A DNA stretch of 64,000 nt from Owenia fusiformis (Eukaryota > Annelida > Polychaeta > Sabellida > Oweniidae), in the NCBI GenBank assembly GCA_903813345.2, contig CAIIXF020000003.1:27483248-27547247 (forward strand). The letters run 5' to 3'. A program made the translations under genes and the position numbers. Positions 12,601-23,800 of the stretch are shown here, in pieces (within the stretch, counting starts at the first letter, position 1; each line of letters begins with the position of its first letter). Below the pieces are notes generated by a model, which did not search any database, was not told the origin of the DNA, and was given only the letters and a program-made list of their open reading frames with translations.

Positions 12601-12721
12601 TTTCGTTCATTGCCTTTTCAATGTGTTACGCATAACCTTGCAGAATAAAACAATTTGGTAAAATTTGGAAAACACTGACAAAATGTCAATTTTAAACTAA
12701 ATTGTATTTTCGAAGATCTAC
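9652..12721. other. intergenic, no gene recognised
   Basis: AT-rich DNA. It contains a partial copy of the GTGAAACCTGTAAAG element (about 11088-11245) and low-complexity AT around 11860-11890. An 83-codon open frame at 11966-12217 (-) has somewhat protein-like composition but no clear splice partner. Confidence 0.4.
11088..11245. mobile_element. partial copy of pogo/Tigger-like MITE
   Basis: GTGAAACCTGTAAAGT followed by repeated AGTGGAACAC blocks matches the left half of the element at 12878-13082. The opposite terminus is missing or strongly diverged. Confidence 0.55.
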
Positions 12722-12877
12722 AGAGTCCCTGCTGGTTCAGACAAAACAATCTGATACCAGAAGAGATAAAATTGTGTTATCAGTGGTGAGCTGTGAAGTA
12801 ATACGTCAATTCGCCAAATTAAATAGGAGCAAAAATTTCAAAATTTGCCCAGTCTGCCAAATGAAAGCAATTTACAG

Positions 12878-13082
12878 TACAGTGAAACCTGTAAAGTAGA
12901 ACACCTTCAGAAGTGGAACACCTCTGTAAGTGGAACACTTTTCAGAGTCCCAAAACCAACTGACTTAATGTTAACTGAACCGCTATAAGTCTAACACCTC
13001 CAAAAACACCTTTTTTGAAGGTACAAAAGGTGTTACACTTAGACATGTCTTACTGTGTTCCACTAAGACAGGTTTTACTGTA
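12878..13082. mobile_element. 205-bp MITE, pogo/Tigger-like ends (copy 1)
   Basis: TACAGTGAAACCTGT at the left and ACAGGTTTTACTGTA at the right are imperfect inverted ends that include TA target bases. Inside are inverted and direct copies of AGTGGAACAC. CAGT termini with TA sites suit a pogo/Tigger-type non-autonomous element. Confidence 0.7.
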
Positions 13083-13491
13083 GTTTAATTGCTCAGATAG
13101 AAAGCAACATGACAAGTTCCAAACTGAAATTCTATCATTTTTATCAAGTTATATAGGTGTGTCTCGTCATTTCATGTTTGTCGACTTATTTCATTTCACT
13201 ATATTTTACATTTAAGCTTCACTAGAATAATTTAACCAAATGTGTTCTATTCTTATGTTGCATGTTTGACACAAGGACAGGCATGCTTGAGCGCAGCGTC
13301 TAAGTCAAGATACAGAAATTCCTTCCAGTATGGGTAGAGTCCCTGCTGGTTCAGACAAAACAATCTGATACCAGAAGAGATAAAATTGTGTTATCAGTGG
13401 TGAGCTGTGAAGTAATACGTCAATTCGCCAAATTAAATAGGAGCAAAAATTTCAAAATTTGCCCAGTCTGCCAAATGAAAGCAATTTACAG

Positions 13492-13696
13492 TACAGTGAA
13501 ACCTGTAAAGTAGAACACCTTCAGAAGTGGAACACCTCTGTAAGTGGAACACTTTTCAGAGTCCCAAAACCAACTGACTTAATGTTAACTGAACCGCTAT
13601 AAGTCTAACACCTCCAAAAACACCTTTTTTGAAGGTACAAAAGGTGTTACACTTAGACATGTCTTACTGTGTTCCACTAAGACAGGTTTTACTGTA
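13492..13696. mobile_element. 205-bp MITE, pogo/Tigger-like ends (copy 2)
   Basis: This is identical to 12878-13082 because it lies inside the 614-bp tandem duplication. It is a second copy by duplication, not a second insertion. Confidence 0.7.
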
Positions 13697-13866
13697 GTTT
13701 AATTGCTCAGATAGAAAGCAACATGACAAGTTCCAAACTGAAATTCTATCATTTTTATCAAGTTATATAGGTGTGTCTCGTCATTTCATGTTTGTCGACT
13801 TATTTCATTTCACTATATTTTACATTTAAGCTTCACTAGAATAATTTAACCAAATGTGTTCTATTC

Positions 13867-15618
13867 TTATGTTGCATGTTTGACACAAGGACAGGCATGC
13901 TTGAGCGCAGCGTCTAAGTCAAGATACAGAAATTCCTTCCAGTATGGGTAGAGTCTGCACTTATTTAGCACATGTAACTCTGGGGCACCTCTCTTTAGGA
14001 CATCATAAAGGCAAGGTAGAAAGTTAGGGTTTACTAAATACCCCTGCCATGGGTTACGCTTCACTGAAAAGTTCTTCAATGCAGGCAGATCCATGTCACG
14101 AATGAAAAACCCTGTACAATGAGTGATATCCAAAGATTGTAGATTAGGATGACGCACCCTGTATACATGTCGAGTCTGGAAAGTTGCATTGACAACAGCC
14201 AAAGTGAGATCTGTGAGACGTGGTAGGCATAACAACAAGACTGTCAAAAACTGCGGAGGCAGGGGTTTGAATGAGAAATAATGCTTCAGATTTAATTTCT
14301 GAAGATGTCGAAATTTACACAAGAGACCTAATGAGATATTCGACCAATGAAATGGCATTGTTAGGTACAGCAATCCTGGGAGTCGTTTGGTGAGATACTT
14401 CAATAGTGACAGGAACTGCTTCAATCTGTCCTCATGATGCCGCACAGAGGAACGTACCTAAAATAGTCATTAATATATATTAATATATATATAGGTTAAA
14501 AATGCAAAAGGAAAATAATACGACAATGTAAGATACATTTTTTCCTTTCATTTTTTAAGTTTTTTTTATAAATGTCAAGTTTGAAGAAACTCAATGTCAT
14601 CACTTCTTATTGCATTATAAACTAAGAACTCCCCCTAGAAACAAAGTTTTCCAACAAACAAATATTGTATTTTGTGCTAGTGAACCTCTATATATCCAGA
14701 ATTAATCACATAATGAAACAAGCCATTAAGTTAAACATGCAAAATGTCACCATCTGCCATTTGTTACAGACACCGACTGCCAAACACCAACCACCTCATG
14801 CTGAACACCAACTGCCAAACATCGCCCACAAAAAAAGTTGGAGCTTATAACAATATGTGGTGACATAATAAAATACTACATACCTTAGTGATGAGACAGC
14901 AGTAACGGTCAAGAGTACTAGGTCTATATGGTGATACTGTCCAGTCAATATCAATGTAAGTGAGCCGAATACGGTTGAATGATTCAAGTAGTTTGATGAT
15001 CAATCTCAGCCATGGACTTGGTTCATTTTTTGTTTCATCAATATCAGCGGTCATTATAAATGTTCGTACATTTGGCTTTATCTGGCTGAGTGTCTTATAA
15101 AAGGCACTTAAACGTCTCATGTATCTATTGTAGGCATCCGTAGGTTGGCAGGTTCTTGGGCATTTAATATGTTGCTTCTGATGGCTACACAAACTGAAAA
15201 GTCTCAAGTTAATGTAAGACCAAGAACTGCTGTGATAGGCTAGTGATCTCCATTGTGTACTCACCATACAAACTGCCCCCTTCTCAAATATATCTAAATA
15301 TGAAAATATATGAAGTTTGCAATCTAATGGGAGTTCCTCAAAAGGTAATTTAAAGTTTTTGATGACAAGACGCTTTGACTGACGTCGGTTTGGATCTTCT
15401 ACTTTTTTCCATTTAGGCTCTTTTCGTTTCGACCCACAATTAGTACATTTCAATGGAGCAATGCCACCTTCGAATCCTATCATGGGGTTTTCTGTCACTT
15501 CAGTCACATGATCAAAGACAGGGACTTCTAATTCTTGATTTTCACATGTTCCAGCCTCGTAAATTATCGGCTCTAATACCATTGGTTGAAGACATGCTTC
15601 TTCAACTGGGTCTGTCAT
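13867..15618 (-). CDS. F-box and leucine-rich-repeat-like protein
   Basis: Exons on the minus strand: 15618-14884 and 14456-13867, joined in phase 0 (CTAAG/GTATG donor, CTATTTTAG acceptor). The upstream frame has an in-frame stop, so I chose ATG 15618 rather than the longer open frame. The protein is about 441 aa. An acidic N-terminal region is followed by a CxxC-containing basic patch (KCTNCGSKRKEPKWKK). Then comes a typical F-box, LPFEELPLDCKLHIFSYLD, continuing to the WRSLAYHSSSW block. The C-terminal half has leucine-rich segments (HLQKLNLKHYF, PRLTDLTLAVV, PNLQSLDITHC). F-box proteins present substrates to SCF (Skp1-Cullin-F-box) ubiquitin ligases; the substrate is unknown. I could not match it to a named FBXO/FBXL orthologue. 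Confidence 0.85.
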
Positions 15619-17751
15619 GGTACTGTCATTCACATGTGTTGCCAAATTAGCTATAACCACCAAGTGTACAGGTCTAGAGCTTTAGCTGCTGTTCTCATTC
15701 ACCCACATTGGTTTTTGTTTTTGAATCCATTTCATCTGAAATATAAAATAGCATACATCAGACTTACAAAAATAATTTCATAATCCAATATGGCACACTG
15801 ACAGGAATGTTGGCAGCCTTCAATACATCCTCTGAACACAGGCCTCCGGAACTCGAAGGAACGTATCGGATGATGTCTTCGTTCGGGTGATGCCTTCAAT
15901 AGAACCTCATATTAGAGTTTAAAAGTTGAAAAAGACATATTTCTTACCTCAATTAATTCTAAACACCTGCCTTTACATTGTCTCAAAGCAAAAAAGTGGC
16001 TGTCTCAAAGTGCAGATATACACTCGGCATAAACTTCTATATTGAGTTAATACTACCTTTCCCTTGGGCTATGGATGGTGACTATGGTTGCAATGTGGAT
16101 CTTCGATCAGTTATTTTTTAGATTCAATGTTAGGCTTAGCGCTTGTCGAAACCTGCAGAACGATTAAATTAACACATCAAAGGCAAATTGATCATGGAGG
16201 TTAGACCTAGCCTGGGCCATAAAGACATGTCAGATAAGAAACGAGGCCCAGCCTATCTAATGTTGTTGGACTAGTGGTAGTGGTAAATTAGAGGGGGGGT
16301 GACTTACGTGCATGGACTGTCCAGATTAGTATTAATATCAGAAACTCAATAAATATTTAATGAGACTTTGACACTACCACAAAACCATATACCAAGCATC
16401 TATGGCTTCGCCCTAAACAACGTTGAATCTAAAAAGTAAGCGATCAAAAAAAATTCGAAATTTTTTACAGACCCATTCAAACTTTATTTTATGTGCAATA
16501 AATATGTCCAGTTCCATATTATACTTAACATTGTAATTGGTAATCCTATTAAAATTATATCACTGTTACATGTATCCCACTTACCTTGACAGCTAATACA
16601 CCTGAGATGAAAAGTGGACAAAAATGTCAAAAAACTCAAAATTTGCCATTTTCGCGACTGCTTTGAGGCTATATGATGCTCATTTTACGACATATACATG
16701 CTTATCCCGAACGTGCTTATCTGCAACACTTGACAGTTCGTAGTTCATGTGCAAGTGCAATACTAACTGATTACCAATTTAAAGGCAGAATCAGATGTAT
16801 AGAGGGTGACAAAATTACAAGCAACATGTATAGTTGACCTACCAATCTAATTCCTTACAATATCAAATACTATTATCTCCCAAAAGATTCACAATTCACA
16901 ATATAGTATAAATTGGTGAACTAATGATTCAAAGTGCATGGATGAAAAACGTTTAAACTTCTCCCAAATAATAAGAATGGTATCCATTCTTAAAGAAAAA
17001 TAATGCATTATTGTAAAAATCTTTAGTTTTCCTGGAATAAAGTATGCACTTTTGTGATTTTTAGAAAATAGACATGACAAGGAATGACATGAGCGAAAAA
17101 TATTAAAATTGAAATTTAGCCTGCTCGCTAGAACTGATTCTCTCTTTGTGTTAAAGGAGTGATACGATCAAATTTGATGTTTTCCTCTGTTAAAAGTTGT
17201 TAAAAAAGTACATTTTAAAAATCCATTCTTGCCGGCCTTGAATATGAGAAACATGTGATTGAAGATGAGGGGGGGGGGTAGGAGGATAGATTGTTTATAC
17301 AATGTTTTCTATTATTAGAATTTCTTGATTCTTAGCCTTTGAAGTAGGTTAACTCCGGGCGTTTACTCACACCTCCACTCATCAGACCTCTTTTTCATTT
17401 CTCAAGAATTAAAAAAATATATAGCAGACTATTCTCTGACATGATTACCTAAGACCCTTCGATTAATCTTGAAACAATTAAACCTAGATTTATTAAGAGA
17501 GTGAGAAAGACACAAAGTGCGCCCGAATAAACTGCAAAATTATACGAATTAGGGTTCAAAAAGTTTTGCACAAACATTTCTAACTATGAAATAGTGAACC
17601 AATCTTCTTCATCATTGGTAGGTATATGCCCCCACCTTATTCCCCTACCCTGCCAATGTTTCACGTGATACGACTGTTTACTACGCTAACATTAACATTT
17701 TTACTGTTTCTATGGTAACAAAGGTAATGATGCTATTGTCCAAAAATAAAT
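15619..17751. other. intergenic, no gene recognised
   Basis: This holds the 5' flank of the F-box gene, then AT-rich DNA. A short poly-G run lies near 17270. No exon with supporting splice sites was found. Confidence 0.4.
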
Positions 17752-18042
17752 AGTGGGGTTCCCCAAGGTTCAATTCTTGGGCCCCTCTTATTTCTTCTAT
17801 ATATAAACGACTTAGCAGACTCTGTCCATAATTGTAAACTTTTCCTATATGCCGATGACAGTTCCGTCTTCTTAACAGTACCAAAGAATGAAACAGTTGA
17901 AGTGACAAATCAAAAAATTCAATCAGATATCAATGAAATGGCTAATTTGTCCATGAAATGGAAACTCAAATTTAAAGCATCCAAGAGTAAAGAGGTTATC
18001 AATCCAAACACACTCGAAAAGTCAAGAAACAAATTCCAGTAA
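17752..18042 (+). pseudogene. LINE reverse-transcriptase fragment
   Basis: An open stretch of 96 codons reads SGVPQGSILGPLLFLLYIND and then LYADDSSVF, the classic palm motifs of a non-LTR retrotransposon reverse transcriptase, including the catalytic YADD. The N-terminal endonuclease, fingers and the downstream part are missing, and the frame ends at TAA 18040. It is a 5'- and 3'-truncated relic on the plus strand. Confidence 0.85.
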
Positions 18043-18141
18043 CATGAAAAAAGAAAATAAATATAATGATATGAAGGACAATATTACTAAACATTGGTTC
18101 TACCCATATGAACTGTACACGTCAACTTGGTATTAAAGAAT

Positions 18142-18640
18142 GGCTTTGTACAAAAATCCTCCTACCTCATACCCACCTACCCACCTACGTGGAACATGAT
18201 ACAGTCATTGAAGGGTTATTTTTAAAGATTATGAAATCTCAAAATAGCTCAAATTATTAACATCTCTAAAATGCCGGGTTTATTTTATGACTAGACAGAT
18301 GACAGATCCATAAATAAAGGCATATGGATGCATTTTAATGTGTAATGACCCAAGGGCGCCCCAGGGGAATAAATAACTAACAACTGCGAGCATAGGTCCA
18401 ACAAGCCAGATAAAGAAATTGAAAGGAAGTGTGCTAAACTCGATGCCCCGAGTGGGAATCGAACCCAGCTGGGATGTAGTAGCAACTTGCTACCAAGGCA
18501 CGTTAAAAATGCATCTATAATTCATCATAAACTAAGATTTAATAAACTAAGATCTTTAAAATTGAACCCTCCAAAGACTGTATCATGTCCCACGTGCGTG
18601 GGTAGGTGGGTATGAGGTAGGAGGTTTTTTATACAAAGCC
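18142..18640. mobile_element. Mutator-like foldback MITE with 9-bp target duplication
   Basis: Long imperfect inverted repeats of roughly 90-100 bp begin GGCTTTGTA at 18142 and end ATACAAAGCC at 18640. Both share TCCTACCTCATACCCACC and the CATGATACAGTC block. The flanks carry a perfect 9-bp direct repeat TTAAAGAAT. Long terminal inverted repeats with a 9-bp duplication suit the Mutator superfamily. The internal part holds the tRNA-like sequence described next. Confidence 0.7.
18290..18500 (-). mobile_element. tRNA-derived SINE nested inside the foldback element
   Basis: Reading the minus strand from about 18500, a tRNA-like head contains a perfect box B, GGTTCGATTCC, followed by CACTCGGGGCA. 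A body of about 150 bp follows, with CCCCTGGGGCGCCC and an AT-rich end. Box A is degenerate. The head plus body arrangement is that of a SINE. A complete cloverleaf is not evident, so I do not call a tRNA gene. Confidence 0.6.
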
Positions 18641-18837
18641 TTAAAGAATGGATGAACAGTTTTATATTTAGAGGTGCATTAATACATAGTGCCATATGCC
18701 GGGCCATATGATGACGCCACTTGATATTTCAAGATAGAATTAAAGACTTGGAAATGCATTGAAGGTACAGTGTAGCAGTGGTTATGAGAAGGCTTGACAT
18801 CCAACAGATAGGATAGTATTTTAATCTAATTTAACAC

Positions 18838-18965
18838 CACTTAGATTGCAACACAATGAAAAGAACTGTAGTTTATTTTAAAGAATATCGAGCTGTTACA
18901 AAGAGGAGTGCATTCTTTTTTCTAATTTTTTTTAAAGAATGTACACTTGACAAGGTATCAAAAAC
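18838..18965. repeat. dispersed repeat shared with 33795-33928
   Basis: The two stretches share the same order of words (ACCACTT/CCCACTT, GCAACACAAT, TTTAAAGAATGTACACTT, TATCAAAAAC). They are diverged copies of one repeat, here intergenic and there in an aminopeptidase intron. The family is not recognised. Confidence 0.6.
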
Positions 18966-20850
18966 CAGAGGACGATTGCTCCATGCTTTGGCAAAATTTT
19001 AGAACAATTCATACAAGCTGGCCAATAAACGTTAGTTTCTATAATAGAAAGTCACATGTTGTCACATTTTATTCTTAACACATGTAACATGAAGGAGAAT
19101 ATTGTCTAGGCTACAAATAACAATGATATTTTGGCAAGATATGAGCAAAATAATGGAAAAATACGGATCGGAGAAGTAAAAAATTGTACGTAAATTTTAG
19201 ATATTATCGGGAATTCTGCAATTTCAAAAGCTGTTTTTCGAGGGAATGCGTCAAATTTCTTGCTTAAAGATTCTCGCAATCTTTATCCAATCAGCGTTTG
19301 CGAGTGTGTCGGCTCACGTATAAAAGGCGAATCCAACTCAAATCCATGCAGGGGTGTATGAGGTACTCGAATAGGAAAGAGCTCGTGAAATCTGAATTTA
19401 TATGCACAGGGTCAATGTTTACACATGTTTGGAGTTATTGAAGAAAATGTGATATTGGTGTGCTTCCGAATTTGAAGTCATTGCTGGAAAAATGATTTTA
19501 ATACGTGAAATTATATCTATAAATACAGCACTAAAAATAACAGTACACATGAAGTACATGTATGATTGTGTTCAGGAATGTTTGAAACCCTTACGGAAAA
19601 TTCTGTCTGCATTTTGTCACCATTGCTCTTTCTTCCCGCATTCTAGTGCTGTTTGAATGAATATATTAATTAATGTATTTCAAACTAAAATATATCACAT
19701 TTTTTTATAAACCACAAACATTTAGATCATAAAAAATTATTCAATACTTGAGTGAGCACGATATGCAAGGGTTACTAAGTTGACACAGTAAATGACCACT
19801 GATATTGTGTTAGTGCATGCACACAGCGTATTCTGCTAATATATTTGCTAACACCCCCACTTTGAAAGTGAAGTGACTAATTGGTTTATGTTTACGTTTT
19901 AATGTGTTTTGGGTTCCTTGTTACAGCAAGGGGGGCCAGTAAAGTAGACTAACATGTTTGCATGGCAAATTTTGATAGAATATGTGAGACACTTTAAGGA
20001 AAAAATGATGAAAACTTGCAATAGGCTTGATTTGAAATTTTACATATATGAGCAGAAAGGTTCAAACTGGTGTTCCCTAATTTTCATGGCATTTGGTTCA
20101 TACCTGCTCTTTTAAATAGAATATGCTATTTATTATACTATTTGAGTGTCCCATTTTTATTTGCCCACCCTCTATCTACCATGGGAGTGAAACTACCCAT
20201 TCTACATCAAAGTTTTAAAAAAGAAAATTGAGACTTGAACAGTGTTGAATATTTTTTATTTCATTTGACTGACTATGGTTTGTGCTATGTCAATATCTGT
20301 AGATCATTCTTGTATAAATCTCCATTTCAAACACTTACATACATCATTCGTGTACATATAGAGCCCTTCAAAGTTTAACTGATATAAGTCCCAGTTGATA
20401 TCTTTATTGTTAATTTCTCCTGATAAGAAAGTTGTAAACTTTTATTCGATCTTTCAATTTCTTTATACATTTTCAACTTTATGTATTTTCTCCACTTATT
20501 CCTCACTTCTTTCAGTCTTCTCCGGCCTTGCATCTGTTGGAATGATGACGTAAATGACGCCTTATATGGTATTTCTGTGATAAATTTTAACAAAACGATT
20601 TGAAACCAGAGGAACTTTCAGTTGTCATTCAAGGGAAAATACTTTTGTGTAAGCTGCTTACTAAGTGCATGCAGGTCCAAAGGTTCATGACGCATTTGAA
20701 TGTGATCTGCGCTGAGACAAAGATAAAATAGGGATACATCTCGGAACACCCCAGTTATATCACAACTGGGATATCTAGTCATAGGTTCACACGAAAAAAA
20801 AGAGTGTTCCTCTGAGGGGAATAAACTGAGTATAGAAAAAATAGTGAACC
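18966..20850. other. 5' flank of the aminopeptidase gene
   Basis: No coding exon is recognised between the dispersed repeat and the aminopeptidase start codon. The region holds a CCAAT/TATA block at 19287-19327. Close to the gene, at about 20722, is a GATAAAATAGG element, then an inverted repeat CCCAGTT...AACTGGG near 20752-20769. Either site could mark the promoter. Confidence 0.4.
19287..19327 (+). promoter_or_regulatory. CCAAT + TATAAAAGG core-promoter-like block
   Basis: CCAATCAGCG is followed about 28 nt later by TATAAAAGG, an arrangement typical of an RNA polymerase II promoter. It points right, 1.5 kb upstream of the aminopeptidase start codon. It could drive that gene through an untranslated first exon, or a transcript I did not identify. 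Confidence 0.4.
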
Positions 20851-23800
20851 ATGTATTCTAGCCAAGAAAAGTTTGAAATGGGCAGTGCGTTAACAATTAA
20901 GGAAGCCAAAAAGGGAACATTCATTAGCCACTGCGTCTGCGGAATCCTCATCATCTTAGTTTGCGCTGTCATTGCATGCGTTGGGCTTATCGTTCACTTT
21001 GCAGTCCCCAAGCCTGATTGCAAATGTGACTGTAGTGGAGTTACCCCAATATCGCCCGAGGCTCAATGGCAAGAATGTCTCGCAATTTCAGAGACCCGGG
21101 GCGAGTGTAAGTAACCAAATATTGATATGTTAATTTGGTAAAGTTATTGAACTCCAATTAATATAGTTTCAAATTGTCAATTATGATTTTTTCGCTTCTA
21201 AACTCAACACACAAAAACAATTCTAGAAACCTCACATCTACTTAACACGTGTTACTAAACAGAAAAGTGAATTATTTCTTGAGGTATAATATCAGTATAT
21301 TTCATTTATTGATCAATTAGCGCAATTTTGAATGATAAAAGGGACCAAATATACAAGTATACAGGGTGATCCAGAAGTAACGTCAAAGACATTGTAATTT
21401 CAAAAGTATTCATCAGATCTTCATGAAATTTGGTATACATGTACCCACAACATTTCTGAGTTACCATCTCAAAGATTGGAATTCAATCATTTCATTGGTT
21501 GAAATTATGGTTGCTATAGTAACCCGATATCGCGTAACCCGGGGCAAATTACTTAACGTGTAATGCGTAATCTCAAAATATCAACAAGATCTGAAATTGT
21601 TATATCCTCAACATTTTATTTCACAACAATATAAATCATACTATTGCACAGTTACTAATAATAGTTCATTCTACATAATTGCCACCATTTGCAACACATT
21701 TCTCATGTCTGGATACCCATTCCTTGAACACAGAATTAAATCCATTAGAACTCATTCCTTGTAGGGCTAGTACTACGGCATTTTTCAATTCCTCACAGGA
21801 TTGAAAATTATTTCCACTAAGGTTTCTTTTTAGTTCCCCATACAAATAAAAGTCACTGGGGGCAAGATCAGGTGAATAAGGGGCATGTTCAAGTTGTTGA
21901 AATCCAAGTGTTTGGACTGTGTTGCTGGTCAGGATTGCAGTGTGCGTAGGGGCATTGTCCCAATGCAAGATAAACTGCTGCAGATGTCCGGGACGCTTTT
22001 TCCTCAGGGAACGTTGAAGATCACGCTTCAGAACCTGAAAAACAAATGTTTAATGGTTGTTAAACCAGTTGTTTCATTGATTGGATTTGGATTTGAATCA
22101 TGGCCATGGAGTTATAATTATATTGACAGTGAACAACATTTAAATACTTTAATTTAAAAATAAAATTCACAGTATGATGTATTATTAGAACAAATGATAT
22201 CTTACCTTTGCAATGTAAACGGCATTAATTCTCTGGCCAATGGGAACAAAATGGGTTAACACCATTCCTCTAATGTCAAAGAATGTCACAACCATTTGTT
22301 TCTTTTGTGGAATTCCTGGTACTATTTTAGGCTTGGTTGGTGTTGGGGAGTTGTCATGTTTCCACGATGAACTTTGTTGCGTGGTCTCTGGGATGTAGAA
22401 TGATAGCAATGATTCGTCACTCGTAATGATCTTGTTAAGAAAGTCATCTCCATCTCTCCGATATTTTGCAAGAAAGTCCCTTGAAGCCTTAACACGCCGG
22501 TCTTTCTGCTCCTGTGTCAAGTCATGCAGCACCCATTTAGCAGACACCTTCTTTAACAGACAGTTCTTTGTCAGTATCCGTTGCACAGTCCCATAGCTCA
22601 GATCGTGTTTTTCAGCCAATTCTCTGATAGAAATTTGCCTATTGTCCATAACATCAGCTTCAATTGCTTTGATGGTTTGATCATCGAATGACGACACTGG
22701 CCTGCCTCCTCGCTGCTTGTCTACCACTTCATCATATCCACTGGAATACTTGTTAAACCACCTGTAAATGTTTCTCTCAGCAATGGCAGCTTTACCATAT
22801 GCCTTCTTTATCTGTCTTATAGTCTCTTTTACACCTTTCCCCAACTTTACACAGAACTTAATGTTTGTTCTTTTCTCTATTTTACTCTGACTTGGCGCCA
22901 TCTTAAATTGGGTGGGTTAGTGTCCTTGGTCATGTTAGTATTTGTCATGGATGATGGAAGCAATTCAAAGAAATTGAAAGCTTTTTATGAATGCCTATTG
23001 TGACATCACAACTATTACATATTTGTTACCATGGCAACAAATATAAAAATCATAGAAAACAAACAATGAACATTTTCAAATGTTACTGACTTTTTAAATT
23101 AGAGAAATTCACAAAAACGTTATGGTTTCTCTTCAATTTGCCCCGGGTTACGCGATATCGGGTTACTATAGCAACCATAATTTCAACCAATGAAATGATT
23201 GAATTCCAATCTTTGAGATGGTAACTCAGAAATGTTGTGGGTACATGTATACCAAATTTCATGAAGATCTGATGAATACTTTTGAAATTACAATGTCTTT
23301 GACGTTACTTCTGGATCACCCTGTATATACATATATTCAAAAATATCTAATCGTCACTCTATTTAGATGAGCATTATGTTATACCCGAGATATTGAAATG
23401 ATAGTGAAATAATTGGCATGTACATTGTACATTGCATGTATATTGCCAAATCAAATCATATTTATTGGTTTCTTAGTAGGCATTTAGTATTATTTATAGA
23501 GAAGTGTTTTGAATAGTAGAAAAACCTCTTTACAGACACGTTTAGATAGTACACATGGTGTTCAGACTATGGGTGCCGTACATTTGTTTTTCAAATTCGA
23601 TTTTCTTACTAAAAAACTTGCTGGTGTATTTTGGGAAGTCAAAACATGACCCTCATTACATAGTGTCTCAAAAGTCCTAAAAGCTAAAATTATTGCATCA
23701 GTTTTCTCAATTTGATTTCCATTTGCACATTTATGCTGGTTTACTCTGTTTATAGAGCCTGATAATCTCATTATTCTTGATGTGCTGTTTATAGTGTAGT

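Larger units (their letters stand above)
12722..13949. repeat. 614-bp tandem duplication over the F-box gene 3' end
   Basis: Bases 12722-13335 and 13336-13949 are a head-to-tail duplication with a 614-bp offset and no difference that I can see on reading. The breakpoints share AGAGTC, a 6-bp microhomology. The unit contains one whole 205-bp MITE, the F-box gene's 3' flank, and about the last 88 coding bases (real copy 13867-13954, extra copy 13253-13340). Either a very recent duplication or an assembly artefact of two haplotypes would look like this. Confidence 0.9.

Noticed and set aside
18428-18500. Functional tRNA gene on the minus strand
   Set aside because: Box B is perfect but box A and the stems are poor, and SINE body sequence follows; called a SINE head instead.
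19345-19440. Short frame downstream of the TATA block at 19319
   Set aside because: Only about 31 codons and no recognisable sequence; it may be untranslated leader.
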